Positions 9,476 to 19,655 of a stretch of DNA of 64,000 nt are shown here, piece by piece. The translations under genes were made by a program, and so were the position numbers. Source of the DNA: Rhodoferax sp. TS-BS-61-7 (GTDB lineage: Bacteria > Pseudomonadota > Gammaproteobacteria > Burkholderiales > Burkholderiaceae_C); NCBI RefSeq assembly GCF_002943465.1, contig NZ_PTQY01000001.1, forward strand, positions 434,001-498,000. Reading direction: 5' to 3'. Positions within the stretch are counted from its first letter, which is position 1. Each line of letters starts with the position of its first letter. The notes beneath the pieces were generated by a model. That model saw only the letters and a program-made list of their open reading frames with translations. It was not told where the DNA came from and did not search any database.

Positions 9476-10738
9476 ATGCACTTAAACGAACTCAAGGCAC
9501 TGCACGTGTCTGAAGTCCTCAAGCAAGCCGAAGAACTTGAGATTGAAAACACCGGCCGCATGCGCAAGCAGGAGCTGATGTTCGCCATCATCAAGAAGCG
9601 GGCCCGCACTGGTGAACAGATCATTGCCGACGGCGTGCTGGAAATCCTGCCCGACGGTTTTGGCTTCCTGCGCAGCCCGGACACCAGCTACACCGCATCC
9701 ACCGACGACATCTACATCAGCCCCAGCCAGGTGCGCCGCTTCAACCTGCACACCGGCGACATGATCGAAGGCGAAGTCCGCACCCCCAAGGATGGCGAGC
9801 GCTACTTTGCCCTGAACAAGCTGGACAAGGTCAACGGCGGCCCGCCCGAAGGCAACAAGCACAAAGTCATGTTCGAAAACTTGACCCCCCTGTTCCCCAA
9901 AGAGCAAATGAAGCTGGAGCAGGACATCAAGGGCGACGAGAACATCACCGGCCGCGTGATCGACATCATTGCGCCCATCGGCAAGGGCCAGCGTGCCCTG
10001 ATCGTGGCGCAGCCCAAGAGCGGCAAGACCGTGATGATGCAGCACATTGCGCACGCGATCTCCGCCAATTACCCAGACAGCTACCTGATGGTGCTGCTGA
10101 TTGACGAGCGCCCAGAAGAAGTGACCGAAATGCAGCGCACCGTCAAGGGCGAGGTGATTGCCTCCACCTTTGACGAGCCCGCTGCCCGCCACGTGCACGT
10201 CGCCGAAATGGTGATCGAGCGCGCCAAGCGCCTGGTGGAACTGAAAAAAGACGTGGTGATCCTGCTGGACTCCATCACCCGCCTGGCCCGCGCCTACAAC
10301 AACGTCGTGCCATCCTCGGGCAAGGTGCTGACCGGTGGTGTGGATGCCAACGCCCTGCAGCGCCCCAAGCGCTTCCTGGGTGCTGCACGCAATGTGGAAG
10401 AAGGCGGCTCGCTGACCATCATCGCCACGGCCCTGGTCGACACCGGCAGCCGCATGGACGAAGTGATCTTTGAAGAATTCAAGGGTACCGGCAACTCCGA
10501 AATTCACCTGGACCGCCGCCTATACGAAAAGCGCGTGTTCCCGTCCATCCAGCTCAACCGCAGTGGCACCCGCCGCGAAGAACTGCTGTTGCAGCCCGAA
10601 ATTCTGCAAAAAACCCGCATCCTGCGCCAGTTCCTCTACAACATGGACGAAGTGGAGTCCATGGAGATGGTGCTCAAGCAGATGAAGGCCACCAAGAACA
10701 ACAGCGAGTTCTTCGACATGATGCGTCGGGGCGGCTGA
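9476..10738 (+). CDS. rho: Transcription termination factor Rho
   Basis: 420 residues from ATG 9476 ([15 protein letters not shown]), the usual length and N-terminus. An in-frame start 189 bases upstream would add a low-complexity leader absent from the family. The cold-shock-like RNA-binding domain contains [12 protein letters not shown], the P-loop is AQPKSGKT, and Walker B is [13 protein letters not shown]. The hexameric RNA-DNA helicase ends untranslated or rut-bearing transcripts. rpmE2 follows after 84 bp. Confidence 0.98.
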   Translation: MHLNELKALHVSEVLKQAEELEIENTGRMRKQELMFAIIKKRARTGEQIIADGVLEILPDGFGFLRSPDTSYTASTDDIYISPSQVRRFNLHTGDMIEGEVRTPKDGERYFALNKLDKVNGGPPEGNKHKVMFENLTPLFPKEQMKLEQDIKGDENITGRVIDIIAPIGKGQRALIVAQPKSGKTVMMQHIAHAISANYPDSYLMVLLIDERPEEVTEMQRTVKGEVIASTFDEPAARHVHVAEMVIERAKRLVELKKDVVILLDSITRLARAYNNVVPSSGKVLTGGVDANALQRPKRFLGAARNVEEGGSLTIIATALVDTGSRMDEVIFEEFKGTGNSEIHLDRRLYEKRVFPSIQLNRSGTRREELLLQPEILQKTRILRQFLYNMDEVESMEMVLKQMKATKNNSEFFDMMRRGG

Positions 10739-10753
10739 TTCTGATCAATACGC

Positions 10754-10759
10754 TATAAT
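10754..10759 (+). promoter_or_regulatory. Consensus -10 box before rpmE2
   Basis: A perfect TATAAT lies 64 bp before the rpmE2 ATG. No good -35 stands at 17 bp spacing. It suggests rpmE2 has its own start site besides read-through from rho. Confidence 0.45.
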
Positions 10760-10822
10760 TGATGGTTTCGCGAAAAGTACGCCGGATAGGCTGGCGCGGC
10801 TGACGCAACTGATGGAGAAGAT

Positions 10823-11080
10823 ATGAAAGAAGGCATTCACCCCAATTACCGCGAAGTTTGCTTCCAGGACATGTCCAATGGATTCAAATTCGTGACACGT
10901 TCTTGCGCCAACACCAAGGAAATGATCGACATGGAAGACGGCCGCAAGCTGCCTCTGTTCAAGCTCGACACCACCAGCGAATCGCACCCCTTCTACACGG
11001 GCACTCAAAAGTCCGTGGACAACATGGGTGGTCGCGTGGAGCGCTTCCGCAACCGCTTCGGCAAAACTGCCGCCAAGTAA
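10823..11080 (+). CDS. rpmE2: 50S ribosomal protein L31 type B
   Basis: 85 residues starting [12 protein letters not shown] and containing [13 protein letters not shown] and [11 protein letters not shown], the L31 family core. The longer form with an acidic insert ([13 protein letters not shown]) and no CxxC zinc ribbon is type B, the zinc-independent paralogue. Two isolated cysteines (near residues 13 and 28) are not spaced as a zinc site. A GGAG ribosome-binding site lies 5 nt upstream of the ATG. A strong terminator follows. Confidence 0.95.
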   Translation: MKEGIHPNYREVCFQDMSNGFKFVTRSCANTKEMIDMEDGRKLPLFKLDTTSESHPFYTGTQKSVDNMGGRVERFRNRFGKTAAK

Positions 11081-11112
11081 TGCGGAATCAGGCTTGCGCC
11101 TGAGTTCTCTGC

Positions 11113-11148
11113 AAAAGGCAGCCCGGCCCTCCGAGCTGCCTTTTTTTT
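11113..11148 (+). terminator. Intrinsic terminator of rpmE2
   Basis: A perfect 10-bp stem (AAAAGGCAGC / GCTGCCTTTT) with a 12-nt loop runs into eight Ts. It ends just before the GTG start of the membrane protein gene. Confidence 0.9.
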
Positions 11149-11165
11149 CACCTGATTCTTTGCCC

Positions 11166-12869
11166 GTGAACCACCCCAATCCCGCCATCGTTTCCCAGTC
11201 GGCCGTGCGCCGCCTGCCCCGCTGGGCTTTGTTATTGCTCTGCCTGAGTTATGTCTGTGCCGGGTTCATGGGCCGCGATGCCTGGCGCAGTGCCGACATC
11301 ACGGCGCTGGGATTCATGGGTGCTTTGGCCAATGGCACGTCATCCTGGTGGTCGCCCAGCCTGTTGGGCTGGTTGCCGGACAACCCTGCGGTGCTGCCCT
11401 ATTGGCTAGGCGCCTTGGCCCTGCAACTGGCGCCAGCGGCCTGGCCGGCTGATTTTGTGGCGCGCATCCCCTTTGGCCTGCTACTGGCCACAGCCCTGCT
11501 GGCCAGTTGGTACGGCACGTATTACCTGGCCCGCAACCCGGCCGCCCAACCCGTGGCGTTTGCCTTTGGCGGCGAAGCCCAGCCCACCGATTACGCACGT
11601 GCCATGGCCGATGGCGGCGTGCTGGCCTTGATTGCCTGTCTGGGGCTCGCCCAGCTGTCCCACGAAACAACCCCCGCGCTTGCCCAACTGGGCTTCAGCG
11701 CCCTGCTGTTCTACGGCATTGCAGCCCTGCCCTACCGCACGCTCGGGCCACACATGGCAGCCTTCATGGGACTGCTGGGCCTGAGTTTGTCGGGCGCCCC
11801 GACTATGGCCATGCTGTACCTGGTGGGCGGCATGCTGGTGCACTGGCTGGACCGTGACAACGGCCGCACATCGGATGCCCCACGGTCGGCGCGCAACAAC
11901 GACCTGTGGGCGCTGCTGGCCTACGCTGGCGTGGCATGTGCCGTGGCGTATGCATTGAACCTGTGGCGCTGGAAGCTGGAGCTGCCCCCACTGTCCTGGC
12001 GCACGGTGGATGGTTTTGCCCAGTTGCTGATCTGGTTCACCTGGCCTGCTTGGCCGCTGGCCCTGTGGACACTGTGGCGCTGGCGCTGGCAGCTGTGGGG
12101 CCGGCGCTTGCACCGGCACCTGGCCTGGCCACTCTGGTTCGCTGCCGTCACCGTGGTGGCCACGCCGTTTGGCAGCGACTCCGACCGCACCCTGCTGCTG
12201 GCCCTGCCTGCGCTGGCCACTTTGGCAGCGTTTGCATTACCCACGCTGAAGCGCCAGGTCGCCGCCCTGATCGACTGGTTTACCTTGCTGTTTTTCTCGG
12301 GCTGCGGCTTCACCATCTGGGTGGTCTGGATCGCCATGCAAACCGGCGTGCCAAGCCAGCCCGCAGCCAACGTGGCGCGCCTCGCCCCAGGTTTTCAGGC
12401 CAGTTTTTCGCTGTTTGCCTTTGGCATGGCAGTACTGGCCACGCTGGCCTGGGCCTGGCTCGTCAAATGGCGGGTGGGGCGGCACCGCGCGGCCATCTGG
12501 AAGAGCCTGGTGCTGCCTGCGGGTGGGGCGGCCTTGTGCTGGCTGCTGCTCATGACGTTGTGGATGCCTTTGCTCAATTACGCACAAAGTTACCGCAGTC
12601 TGGTGCAACAGGCCTCCCCCCTGGTGGGACCCGAGGGTTGCGCAGAAACCGGCACCCTGAAGGCCGTGCACCTGTCTGCGTTCCAGTGGTACAGCACCGT
12701 ACGACTGGTAGCCGCCAACGGTGAAAGCGCCTGTGAATGGCAGCTCAGCGAGCCCGCCGAAGACATGGAAGTGCAACCTTCGGTGGACACCACACGCTGG
12801 ACACCCCACACCCTGCTGCGCCATCCGGTGGACCGGGCCGAAGCCGTGTGGCTGTTACACCGCCGCTAA
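11166..12869 (+). CDS. Large multi-pass membrane protein, GT-C (ArnT/PMT-like) fold suspected
   Basis: 567 residues from GTG 11166, the first in-frame start after the rpmE2 terminator. There are about ten to twelve hydrophobic helices, starting with RLPRWALLLLCLSYVCAGFMG. The loop GRDAWRSADITALGFM sits where lipid-linked GT-C sugar transferases carry an acidic motif (GxDDPRYAE in ArnT), but only one acid is kept here. The C-terminal 100 residues are soluble and probably periplasmic, with a Cys pair (near EGCAETG and ESACEW). I do not recognise a specific function. The stop is 4 bp from the convergent phoR stop. Confidence 0.6.
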   Translation: MNHPNPAIVSQSAVRRLPRWALLLLCLSYVCAGFMGRDAWRSADITALGFMGALANGTSSWWSPSLLGWLPDNPAVLPYWLGALALQLAPAAWPADFVARIPFGLLLATALLASWYGTYYLARNPAAQPVAFAFGGEAQPTDYARAMADGGVLALIACLGLAQLSHETTPALAQLGFSALLFYGIAALPYRTLGPHMAAFMGLLGLSLSGAPTMAMLYLVGGMLVHWLDRDNGRTSDAPRSARNNDLWALLAYAGVACAVAYALNLWRWKLELPPLSWRTVDGFAQLLIWFTWPAWPLALWTLWRWRWQLWGRRLHRHLAWPLWFAAVTVVATPFGSDSDRTLLLALPALATLAAFALPTLKRQVAALIDWFTLLFFSGCGFTIWVVWIAMQTGVPSQPAANVARLAPGFQASFSLFAFGMAVLATLAWAWLVKWRVGRHRAAIWKSLVLPAGGAALCWLLLMTLWMPLLNYAQSYRSLVQQASPLVGPEGCAETGTLKAVHLSAFQWYSTVRLVAANGESACEWQLSEPAEDMEVQPSVDTTRWTPHTLLRHPVDRAEAVWLLHRR

Positions 12870-12873
12870 GGGC

Positions 12874-14220
12874 TCAGACAGTGGCCAGGCTGAGTTCTGC
12901 CATAGCACGCACCCGACTGGCGGGGAACACGATGGAGAACACAGAGCCCCTGCCCGGCACGCTGTCAATGCGCAGCTCCGCGCCGTGGCGTTGGGCCACG
13001 TGTTTGACAATGGCCAGCCCCAAGCCGGTGCCACCGGTATCGCGCGAACGGCTGCGGTCCACGCGGTAAAAACGCTCGGTCAACCGGGGCAAATGTTCTG
13101 GCGCGATGCCGGGACCGGTGTCTTCGACCGACAACACAGCACCACCATGGCCCAAGGCCTGCCAACGCACACGAATGCTCTTGTCTGCGGGGGTGTAACG
13201 CACCGCATTGCCCACCAAGTTAAACACCACACTGTGCAGCTCAGGCTGCGAGCCGGCCAGTTCGCAAGGCGCATCCGATTCAAAAACGATGTCCTGGGCG
13301 CGCCCCCACAACAAACGCGACAGCTCCAGTGCTTCGGTCTCACAGGCTTGCAACACGGCAGGCACAGGCACCCAGTCGTGCACCGAGGGCAAGGGACTGC
13401 CCTCCAGCCGGGACAGGGTTAACAAGTCGTTCACCAGGCTTTGCATGCGCTGCGCCTGTTGGGCCATCAGCCCTAGGTAGCGCTGGCGGTCGTCCTCGCC
13501 CAGCGGCAGTGCCTGCAGGGTTTCCACAAACCCAGCCAACACCGTAAGGGGCGTGCGAATCTCGTGCGACACATTGGCCACAAAGTCACGACGCATGGCC
13601 TCGGCCTGCTCCACCGCCGTGATGTCACGCGACAACAACAGGCTGCGCCCTTCACCATACGGGTGCAGGTGCACAGACAGGCGCACCGGCTTGGCGCTGG
13701 TGCTGTCGCGTCCGGGCATCACCACGTCGTGGCTGAAATCGCGTTCGGAAAAATAGGCAGCAAACGCAGGGTCGCGCACCAGGTTGCCAAAATGCTGCAG
13801 CAAATCGCGGCGTGCATCGAAACCAAAGTGTTCCCCTGCGATCTGGTTGAACCACTCAATGCGCCCTTGCGCATCGAGCAACACCACACCATTGGGAGAT
13901 GCCTGCAAGGCGGCCAAAAAATCCTGCAACTTGCCCTCACCCTCCACCACCTGGCGCTCACGGGTGCGCAACAAACGGCGCATGCGGTCTGCCGCTTCAC
14001 CCCACAGCCCGGCGCCGAGGGCCACTTCGGTGGATTCCCCACGCCGCAACCAGTTGAGCAAGCGCATACCGCGCACCGCATCAAACAACAGCCAAAGATA
14101 ACCAGCCCCTATGGCGGCCAGCAAGGCAGTCAGCACGCGCGCAGCGGGCTCCACCAAAAACCAGGCCAATGCCGCAGCAACGCTCTGCAGCCCCACAAAG
14201 GACAGCAGGCGCCAAACCAT
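12874..14220 (-). CDS. phoR: Phosphate regulon sensor histidine kinase PhoR
   Basis: 448 residues from ATG 14220. Two N-terminal membrane helices, a PAS domain (ASPNGVVLLDAQGRIEWFN), the H box FVANVSHEIRTPLTVLAGF, the N box VVFNLVGNAVRYTP and the ATP lid DTGGTGLGLAIVKHVAQRHG are all present. It phosphorylates PhoB when the Pst transporter signals low phosphate. It follows phoB by 17 bp with an AAGGCGG ribosome-binding site. It is the last gene of the pst-pho operon. Confidence 0.96.
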   Translation of the reverse strand: MVWRLLSFVGLQSVAAALAWFLVEPAARVLTALLAAIGAGYLWLLFDAVRGMRLLNWLRRGESTEVALGAGLWGEAADRMRRLLRTRERQVVEGEGKLQDFLAALQASPNGVVLLDAQGRIEWFNQIAGEHFGFDARRDLLQHFGNLVRDPAFAAYFSERDFSHDVVMPGRDSTSAKPVRLSVHLHPYGEGRSLLLSRDITAVEQAEAMRRDFVANVSHEIRTPLTVLAGFVETLQALPLGEDDRQRYLGLMAQQAQRMQSLVNDLLTLSRLEGSPLPSVHDWVPVPAVLQACETEALELSRLLWGRAQDIVFESDAPCELAGSQPELHSVVFNLVGNAVRYTPADKSIRVRWQALGHGGAVLSVEDTGPGIAPEHLPRLTERFYRVDRSRSRDTGGTGLGLAIVKHVAQRHGAELRIDSVPGRGSVFSIVFPASRVRAMAELSLATV

Positions 14221-14237
14221 GCCCGATCCGCCTTGGT

Positions 14238-14960
14238 TCACACGCTGGCTTTGTCGGTCGACACCGCCACGGCGGGCTTGGCAGTCAGGCGGTAACCCGC
14301 ACCGCGCACGGTTTCCACCATCGTTCCGGCCAAGGTCAACGCCTCGCGCAGGCGCTTCACATGGACATCCACCGTGCGTTCTTCGATATAGACGTGGTCG
14401 CCCCACACCTTGTCGAGCAACTGGGCCCGACTGTGCACACGCTCGGCGTGGCCCATGAGGTAATTCAGCAGCTTGAATTCGGTAGGTCCGAGTTTCAGCG
14501 CCTGGCCTTCAAACGTCACCCGGTGGGTGGACGGGTCCAGGCTCAAACCGGCAATGGTGATGACCTCACCAGCCTCTTCGGGTGCACGGCGGCGCAGCAC
14601 GGCGCGCACACGGGCCAAGAGCTCTTTGGTGGAGAAGGGCTTGGCAATGTAGTCATCGGCCCCGGCATCCAGCCCCGCCACACGGTCCGCTTCGTCGCCA
14701 CGCGCCGTGAGCATGATGATGGGCGTGTCCTTGGTGCGTGGGTCGGTGCGCCAGCGCTTGGCCAGCGTCAGACCACTCTCGCCAGGCAGCATCCAGTCCA
14801 GCAAAATCAGGTCGGGCACGGCCGCGTCAATCTCGCGCTGGGCAGATTCGCTGTCCATGGCCCAGCGGGGGCGAAAACCGTTGTGCCGCAGATTGACAGC
14901 AATGAGTTCGGCAATCGCCGACTCATCCTCAACCACCAAGACGGCAGGCATATTTCTCAT
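14238..14960 (-). CDS. phoB: Phosphate response regulator PhoB
   Basis: 240 residues. The receiver domain has the acidic pair (VEDES), phospho-acceptor Asp in LILLDWMLPG and Lys in YIAKPF. The OmpR-type winged helix has the recognition segment EERTVDVHVKRLREAL. PhoB binds Pho boxes (TGTCA repeats 11 bp apart). The ATG overlaps the phoU stop as ATGA. Five candidate target sites in this window are listed separately. Confidence 0.97.
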   Translation of the reverse strand: MRNMPAVLVVEDESAIAELIAVNLRHNGFRPRWAMDSESAQREIDAAVPDLILLDWMLPGESGLTLAKRWRTDPRTKDTPIIMLTARGDEADRVAGLDAGADDYIAKPFSTKELLARVRAVLRRRAPEEAGEVITIAGLSLDPSTHRVTFEGQALKLGPTEFKLLNYLMGHAERVHSRAQLLDKVWGDHVYIEERTVDVHVKRLREALTLAGTMVETVRGAGYRLTAKPAVAVSTDKASV

Positions 14961-15658
14961 TTGACGATGGACTCGATTTTTTCCATGGTGGAGTGGCGAA
15001 CGTCTTCACCCTTGACCACGTAAATGATGAACTCAGCGATGTTCTTGGCATGGTCGCCAATGCGCTCGATCGCCTTGGCCAGGAACAGCAGGTCCAGGCT
15101 GGGAGAGATCATGCGGGGGTCTTCCATCATGTAGGTGACCAGCTTGCGCACAAAGCCATCGAACTCAGCGTCGATCAGGTCATCTTCTTTGAGGATGGCC
15201 ACGGCCGCATTCACGTCCAGGCGGGCAAACGCATCCAACGCTTTGTTGAGCAGTCCGGAAGCCAAGTCGGCTGCCACACGCAGCTCCAGCGAGGGCAAGG
15301 AACGCGGAGCACCACTCTGAATGATGGAGCGCACCATACGTGCAATCTTCTCGGCCTCGTCGCCCACGCGCTCCAGGTTGGCCGTGGTTTTGGAAATGGC
15401 AATCAGCAGGCGCAGGTCACGGGCGGTCGGCTGGCGGCGCGCAATGATGGACGACAGATCGCGGTCGATCTCGATTTCCATGGCGTTGACGCGGGCTTCG
15501 CGCGAAGTCACCTCATTGGCCACCTCGACGCTGAACTGGGACAGCGCGTAAATGGCTTGGCGAATTTGCGACTCCACCAGACCACCGAGCTCCATGACCT
15601 GGGTGGAGACCGATGTGAGTTCGCTGTCGAACTGGGTAGATAGATGTTTATCAGACAT
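14957..15658 (-). CDS. phoU: Phosphate signalling protein PhoU
   Basis: 233 residues. Two PhoU three-helix repeats carry the metal-site motifs ERVGDEAEKIA and ERIGDHAKNIAEF. It links the PstSCAB transporter to PhoR and keeps PhoR off when phosphate is plentiful. It lies 17 bp after pstB and overlaps phoB by 4 nt. Confidence 0.97.
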   Translation of the reverse strand: MSDKHLSTQFDSELTSVSTQVMELGGLVESQIRQAIYALSQFSVEVANEVTSREARVNAMEIEIDRDLSSIIARRQPTARDLRLLIAISKTTANLERVGDEAEKIARMVRSIIQSGAPRSLPSLELRVAADLASGLLNKALDAFARLDVNAAVAILKEDDLIDAEFDGFVRKLVTYMMEDPRMISPSLDLLFLAKAIERIGDHAKNIAEFIIYVVKGEDVRHSTMEKIESIVK

Positions 15659-15675
15659 AGGGACCTCTGTGTCGA

Positions 15676-16455
15676 TCAGCCGAAGCGGCCGGTGATGTAG
15701 TCTTCGGTTTCTTTGCGCGTGGGTTTGAAGAACATTTGCTCGGTAGGACCAAACTCCACCAAGTCACCCAGGTACATATAAGCGGTGTAGTCGCTGCAAC
15801 GGGCAGCCTGCTGCATGTTGTGCGTCACGATGACCACGGTGTAGTCATTCTTGAGTTCCACGATCAACTCTTCCACTTTGGCCGTGGAAATCGGGTCCAG
15901 TGCCGAGCAAGGCTCGTCGAGCAACAGCACTTCGGGCTTGATGGCAATGCCACGTGCAATGCACAGGCGCTGCTGCTGGCCACCCGACAGGCTGGAGCCA
16001 CTTTGGTGCAGCTTGTCTTTCACTTCGGACCATAAGGCCGACTTGCGCAGCGCCCACTCCACACGCTCTTCCATATCGGTGGCGTTGAGGTTTTCAAACA
16101 GCTTCACGCCAAAGGCGATGTTGTCGTAGATCGACATCGGGAACGGTGTGGGCTTCTGGAACACCATGCCGACCTTGGCGCGCAACAGCGCCACGTCTTC
16201 TTTGCTGGTCAGCAGGTTCTCGCCGTCCAGCAGGATCTGGCCTTCGGCACGCTGCTCGGGGTAAAGCTCAAACATGCGGTTGAAGATGCGCAACAAGGTG
16301 GACTTGCCGCAACCCGAAGGGCCGATGAAGGCGGTTACGCGCTTCTCGGGGATTTCCAGGTTGATGCCCTTGAGGGCGTGGAATTTGCCGTAGTAGAAGT
16401 TCAGGTCTTTGACCGAAATCTTGGACTTGGTCGGGGCGCTAGGTGTGTTCAACAT
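15676..16455 (-). CDS. pstB: Phosphate ABC transporter ATP-binding protein PstB
   Basis: 259 residues from ATG 16455. Walker A is GPSGCGKST, the ABC signature [14 protein letters not shown], and Walker [15 protein letters not shown]. It powers high-affinity phosphate import through PstCA. An in-frame start 39 codons upstream reads into the pstA-pstB gap and is not family-like, so I reject it. Confidence 0.98.
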   Translation of the reverse strand: MLNTPSAPTKSKISVKDLNFYYGKFHALKGINLEIPEKRVTAFIGPSGCGKSTLLRIFNRMFELYPEQRAEGQILLDGENLLTSKEDVALLRAKVGMVFQKPTPFPMSIYDNIAFGVKLFENLNATDMEERVEWALRKSALWSEVKDKLHQSGSSLSGGQQQRLCIARGIAIKPEVLLLDEPCSALDPISTAKVEELIVELKNDYTVVIVTHNMQQAARCSDYTAYMYLGDLVEFGPTEQMFFKPTRKETEDYITGRFG

Positions 16456-16490
16456 AACAAGGTTTCCGTTCAGTACAGGGCCCGCGGGCC

Positions 16491-17351
16491 TCAGGATTTG
16501 TTGCGGGTCAGCACCCGGGCGAGGATGTTCAGGCCCAACACGGCCACCGTGATCAGGAAGACACCGGCCCAAGCCAGTTGCTGCCAGTTTTCATACGGGC
16601 TCATGGCGAACTTGAAGATCGTGACCGGCAAGCTGGCCATGGGTTCGCCCAAAGACGAGGTCCAGAACTGGTTGCTCAACGCGGTGAACAACAACGGTGC
16701 GGTTTCGCCGGCAATGCGGGCCACGGCCAACAGCACACCGGTAATCACACCCGCACGGGCGGCTTTCAGCGTGATGCTCAGAATCACCTTCCACTTGGGC
16801 GCACCCAAGGCATAGGCAGCTTCCCGCAGGCCGGAAGGCACCAGTTGCAGCATGTTTTCGGTGGTGCGAATCACCACCGGAATCACGATCAACGACAGCG
16901 CCATGATGCCGGCGTAACCCGAGAAGGACTTGAAACGCGACACCACCACGGCGTACACAAACAGGCCAATCACGATGGACGGAGCAGAGAGCAGGATGTC
17001 GTTCACAAAGCGGGTCAGTGAGGCCAGCCAGCTCTTGGAGTCAAACTCCGCCAGGTAGATGCCGGCCATCACACCGATGGGGGTGCCCACGCAGGTGGCC
17101 AGAAACACCATCAGGAAGGAGCCGTAAATGGCGTTGGCCAGGCCGCCCTCTTCGTTGGGCGGTGGTGTCATCTGGGACAAGGTGGCCCAGTTCATGCCAC
17201 CAATGCCCAGGCGAAAGGTCTCCCACAGGATCCAGAACAGCCAGAACAGGCCAAAGGCCATGGCAGCCAGGGCCAGGCCCGTGGCGACGTAATTCACACG
17301 CTTGCGCTGGGCAAAGCGGGCGGCGCGGACTTGCGACAAGGTGGCGCTCAT
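16491..17351 (-). CDS. pstA: Phosphate ABC transporter permease PstA
   Basis: 286 residues with six hydrophobic helices and the permease coupling loop [20 protein letters not shown]. The ATG overlaps the pstC stop by 4 nt (ATGA), so PstC and PstA should be made in equal amounts. Confidence 0.97.
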   Translation of the reverse strand: MSATLSQVRAARFAQRKRVNYVATGLALAAMAFGLFWLFWILWETFRLGIGGMNWATLSQMTPPPNEEGGLANAIYGSFLMVFLATCVGTPIGVMAGIYLAEFDSKSWLASLTRFVNDILLSAPSIVIGLFVYAVVVSRFKSFSGYAGIMALSLIVIPVVIRTTENMLQLVPSGLREAAYALGAPKWKVILSITLKAARAGVITGVLLAVARIAGETAPLLFTALSNQFWTSSLGEPMASLPVTIFKFAMSPYENWQQLAWAGVFLITVAVLGLNILARVLTRNKS

Positions 17352-18379
17352 GTTTTGGTTCCTTCGGATTTACGCAGCCGCGACAACAGCAACTTGGACA
17401 GCGCCAGGATCACGAACGTGATAAAGAACAGCACCAGCCCCAGATACATCAGGGCGGCCTGGTGCAGGCCTTCGCCAGCTTCGGCAAACTCATTTGCCAG
17501 CGCAGAGGTAATGCTGTTGGCAGCCTGGAACAAACTCAGCGAATCGAGCTGGTTGAAGTTGCCGATGACAAAGGTCACGGCCATGGTCTCGCCAATAGCG
17601 CGGCCCAGGCCCAGCATGATGCCGCCAATGACACCGGTCTTGGTGTAAGGCAACACCACCTTGGACACCACTTCCCAGGTGGTAGCACCCAGTCCGTAGG
17701 CCGACTCTTTGAGTAAGGGCGGGGTCACTTCAAACACATCACGCATCACCGAGGCGATGAAGGGGATGATCATGATGGCCAGGATGATGCCGGCCGACAG
17801 GATGCCGATGCCCACGGGTGGGCCTGAGAAAAACGCGCCCAGGTAGGGGATGCCGTTGGTCAGGCTTTGCAGCGGCTGCTGCACATAGGTGGCCAGCACT
17901 GGGCCAAACACCAACAAGCCCCACATGCCGTAGACGATGGAGGGCACCGCCGCCAGCAACTCGATAGCCGTGCCCAGCGGGCGCTTGAGCCAGGCGGGCG
18001 ACAGCTCGGTCAGAAACAGGGCGATACCAAAACTCACCGGCACCGCAATCAGCAGCGCGATGAACGAGGTCGCCAGGGTGCCATAAATCATCACCAGTCC
18101 GCCGTACTCGTTTTGGACCGGATCCCAGACGGTGCTGGTCAAAAACGAGAGGCCGTATTTGCTGATCGCTGGCCAGGCGCTGATGGTCAGCGAGGTCAGG
18201 ATGGCCAGCAGCAAGGCCAGCGTCAGCAGGGCAGAACCTTTGGCGAGCCAGCCGAAAATTCGGTCGGCCAGGGGGCCGGAGCGGGCACGCTTGACGGGAG
18301 GTGGTTGGGTCATGGCACGGGTAGGCAAAGTAGCAGACAGGCTGGACGGGGAATCCCCATGCACGAGTGTAGAGGACAT
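17348..18379 (-). CDS. pstC: Phosphate ABC transporter permease PstC
   Basis: 343 residues. A 40-residue cytoplasmic N-terminal tail precedes six helices, with the coupling loop [21 protein letters not shown]. It forms the inner-membrane channel with PstA. It starts 36 bp after pstS. Confidence 0.97.
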   Translation of the reverse strand: MSSTLVHGDSPSSLSATLPTRAMTQPPPVKRARSGPLADRIFGWLAKGSALLTLALLLAILTSLTISAWPAISKYGLSFLTSTVWDPVQNEYGGLVMIYGTLATSFIALLIAVPVSFGIALFLTELSPAWLKRPLGTAIELLAAVPSIVYGMWGLLVFGPVLATYVQQPLQSLTNGIPYLGAFFSGPPVGIGILSAGIILAIMIIPFIASVMRDVFEVTPPLLKESAYGLGATTWEVVSKVVLPYTKTGVIGGIMLGLGRAIGETMAVTFVIGNFNQLDSLSLFQAANSITSALANEFAEAGEGLHQAALMYLGLVLFFITFVILALSKLLLSRLRKSEGTKT

Positions 18380-18415
18380 GGGGTTGTTCTCCGTCAGTTC
18401 AGTAGCAGCTGTCGA

Positions 18416-19459
18416 TTACTTGAAGGCCACGGGCTTACCAGCACCGTCCTTGATCTCGCCCCAGGATTTCTGGATGGCAGCGATCACGGAAGGAGGCATA
18501 GGCACGTAGTCCAGATCGGCCGCAGCCTTGCCACCGTTGGCGTAGGCCCAGTTGAAGAACTTCAGGGTCTCGGTCGCATTGGCGGGCTTGTCCTGCTTCA
18601 GGTGCATCAGGATGAAGGTCGCGCCGCTGATGGGCCAAGCGTCTTTGCCAGGCTGGTTGGTCAGGATTTGGTAGAAGGACTTGTTCCAGTCAGCACCGGC
18701 TGCGGCGGCCTTGAACGCTTCGTCATCGGGCTTCACAAAGTTGCCGGCCGAGTTTTGCATCACGGCGTAGTTCAGCTTGTTTTGCTTGACGTAGGAATAT
18801 TCCACGTAACCCATGGAGTTGGGCAGGCGGCCCACAAACGCGGCCACGCCTTCATTGCCCTTGCCACCGGCGCCCACAGGCCAGTTCACGGCTGTGCCCT
18901 CGCCCACTTTGGACTTCCACTCAGCGTTTACTTTGCTCAGGTAGTTGGTGAAGATGAAGGTAGTGCCAGAACCATCGGCACGGCGCACTTGGGCAATGGC
19001 CGCATCAGGCAGAGCCAATGTGGGGTTCAGTGCCTTGATGGCGGGATCGTTCCACTTGGCAATCTTGCCCAGGAAAATGTCGCCCAGCACCTGGCCGGTC
19101 AGCTTCAGCTGGCCAGGCTCAATGCCTTTGACGTTGATCACGGGCACCACGCCACCGAGCACGGTGGGGAACTGCATCTGGCCCTTGGACTTGAGCACTT
19201 CGTCGGTCAAAGGTGCATCAGACGCGCCAAAGTCCACGGTCTTGGAGTCGATTTGTTTGATACCGCCACCGGAACCGATGGACTGGTAGTTCACCTTCAC
19301 ACCGGTGGCCTTGTTGTAGTCAGAAGCCCACTTGGCGTAGATGGGAGCGGGAAAAGAAGCGCCCGCACCGGTAATTTCTTGGGCGCCAGCAGCACCGGCA
19401 AAGCCCACTGCCGCGGTCATCGCGGAGACCAGCAGTGCGCGTTGGAAGGAAATGATCAT
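18416..19459 (-). CDS. pstS: Periplasmic phosphate-binding protein PstS
   Basis: 347 residues with a Sec signal peptide (cleavage after AGAAGA, before QEITGAG). Phosphate-binding segments include [24 protein letters not shown] and DFGASDAPL. It delivers phosphate to PstCA. It has a GAGGT ribosome-binding site. A Pho box lies 61 bp upstream of the ATG. It is the first gene of a seven-gene operon running to phoR. Confidence 0.97.
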   Translation of the reverse strand: MIISFQRALLVSAMTAAVGFAGAAGAQEITGAGASFPAPIYAKWASDYNKATGVKVNYQSIGSGGGIKQIDSKTVDFGASDAPLTDEVLKSKGQMQFPTVLGGVVPVINVKGIEPGQLKLTGQVLGDIFLGKIAKWNDPAIKALNPTLALPDAAIAQVRRADGSGTTFIFTNYLSKVNAEWKSKVGEGTAVNWPVGAGGKGNEGVAAFVGRLPNSMGYVEYSYVKQNKLNYAVMQNSAGNFVKPDDEAFKAAAAGADWNKSFYQILTNQPGKDAWPISGATFILMHLKQDKPANATETLKFFNWAYANGGKAAADLDYVPMPPSVIAAIQKSWGEIKDGAGKPVAFK

Positions 19460-19503
19460 GGGAAAACCTCAATCGGTTGGTTAAGAAAACAGCGAACGAT
19501 GTG

Positions 19504-19537
19504 AATTTAAGAACCTTTTGTGACAACGGTATGACAT
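19504..19537 (-). promoter_or_regulatory. Pho box and -10 of the pst operon
   Basis: Minus-strand box at 19520-19537 reads ATGTCATACCGTTGTCAC, 13 of 18 matches to the E. coli Pho box, with TGTCA half-sites 11 bp apart. A -10-like TAAATT lies at 19504-19509, 10 bp downstream, the spacing expected when PhoB replaces the -35 contact. Confidence 0.8.
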
Positions 19538-19596
19538 TTTTCAGCTTTTCTGGTGCCGCAGGGTGACACAGGCTGCGTCATCTGGTTTTCAAGTGT

Positions 19597-19630
19597 TTGT
19601 CACATTCTTGTCACGTTGACTTTCTACGCT
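19597..19630 (+). promoter_or_regulatory. Pho box and -10 of the fasciclin-like gene
   Basis: Plus-strand box at 19597-19614 reads TTGTCACATTCTTGTCAC (12 of 18), half-sites 11 bp apart. A TACGCT hexamer starts exactly 10 bp downstream (19625-19630). It faces away from the pst box, so the 196-bp gap looks like a two-way Pho promoter region. Confidence 0.65.
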
Positions 19631-19655
19631 TCGCGCTTTCAACCCGGAGCACACC

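Noticed and set aside
17867..19504. 545-codon open frame opposite pstC and pstS
   Set aside because: Runs across two genes and their gap, low-complexity Gly/Gln/His-rich, no recognisable motif.
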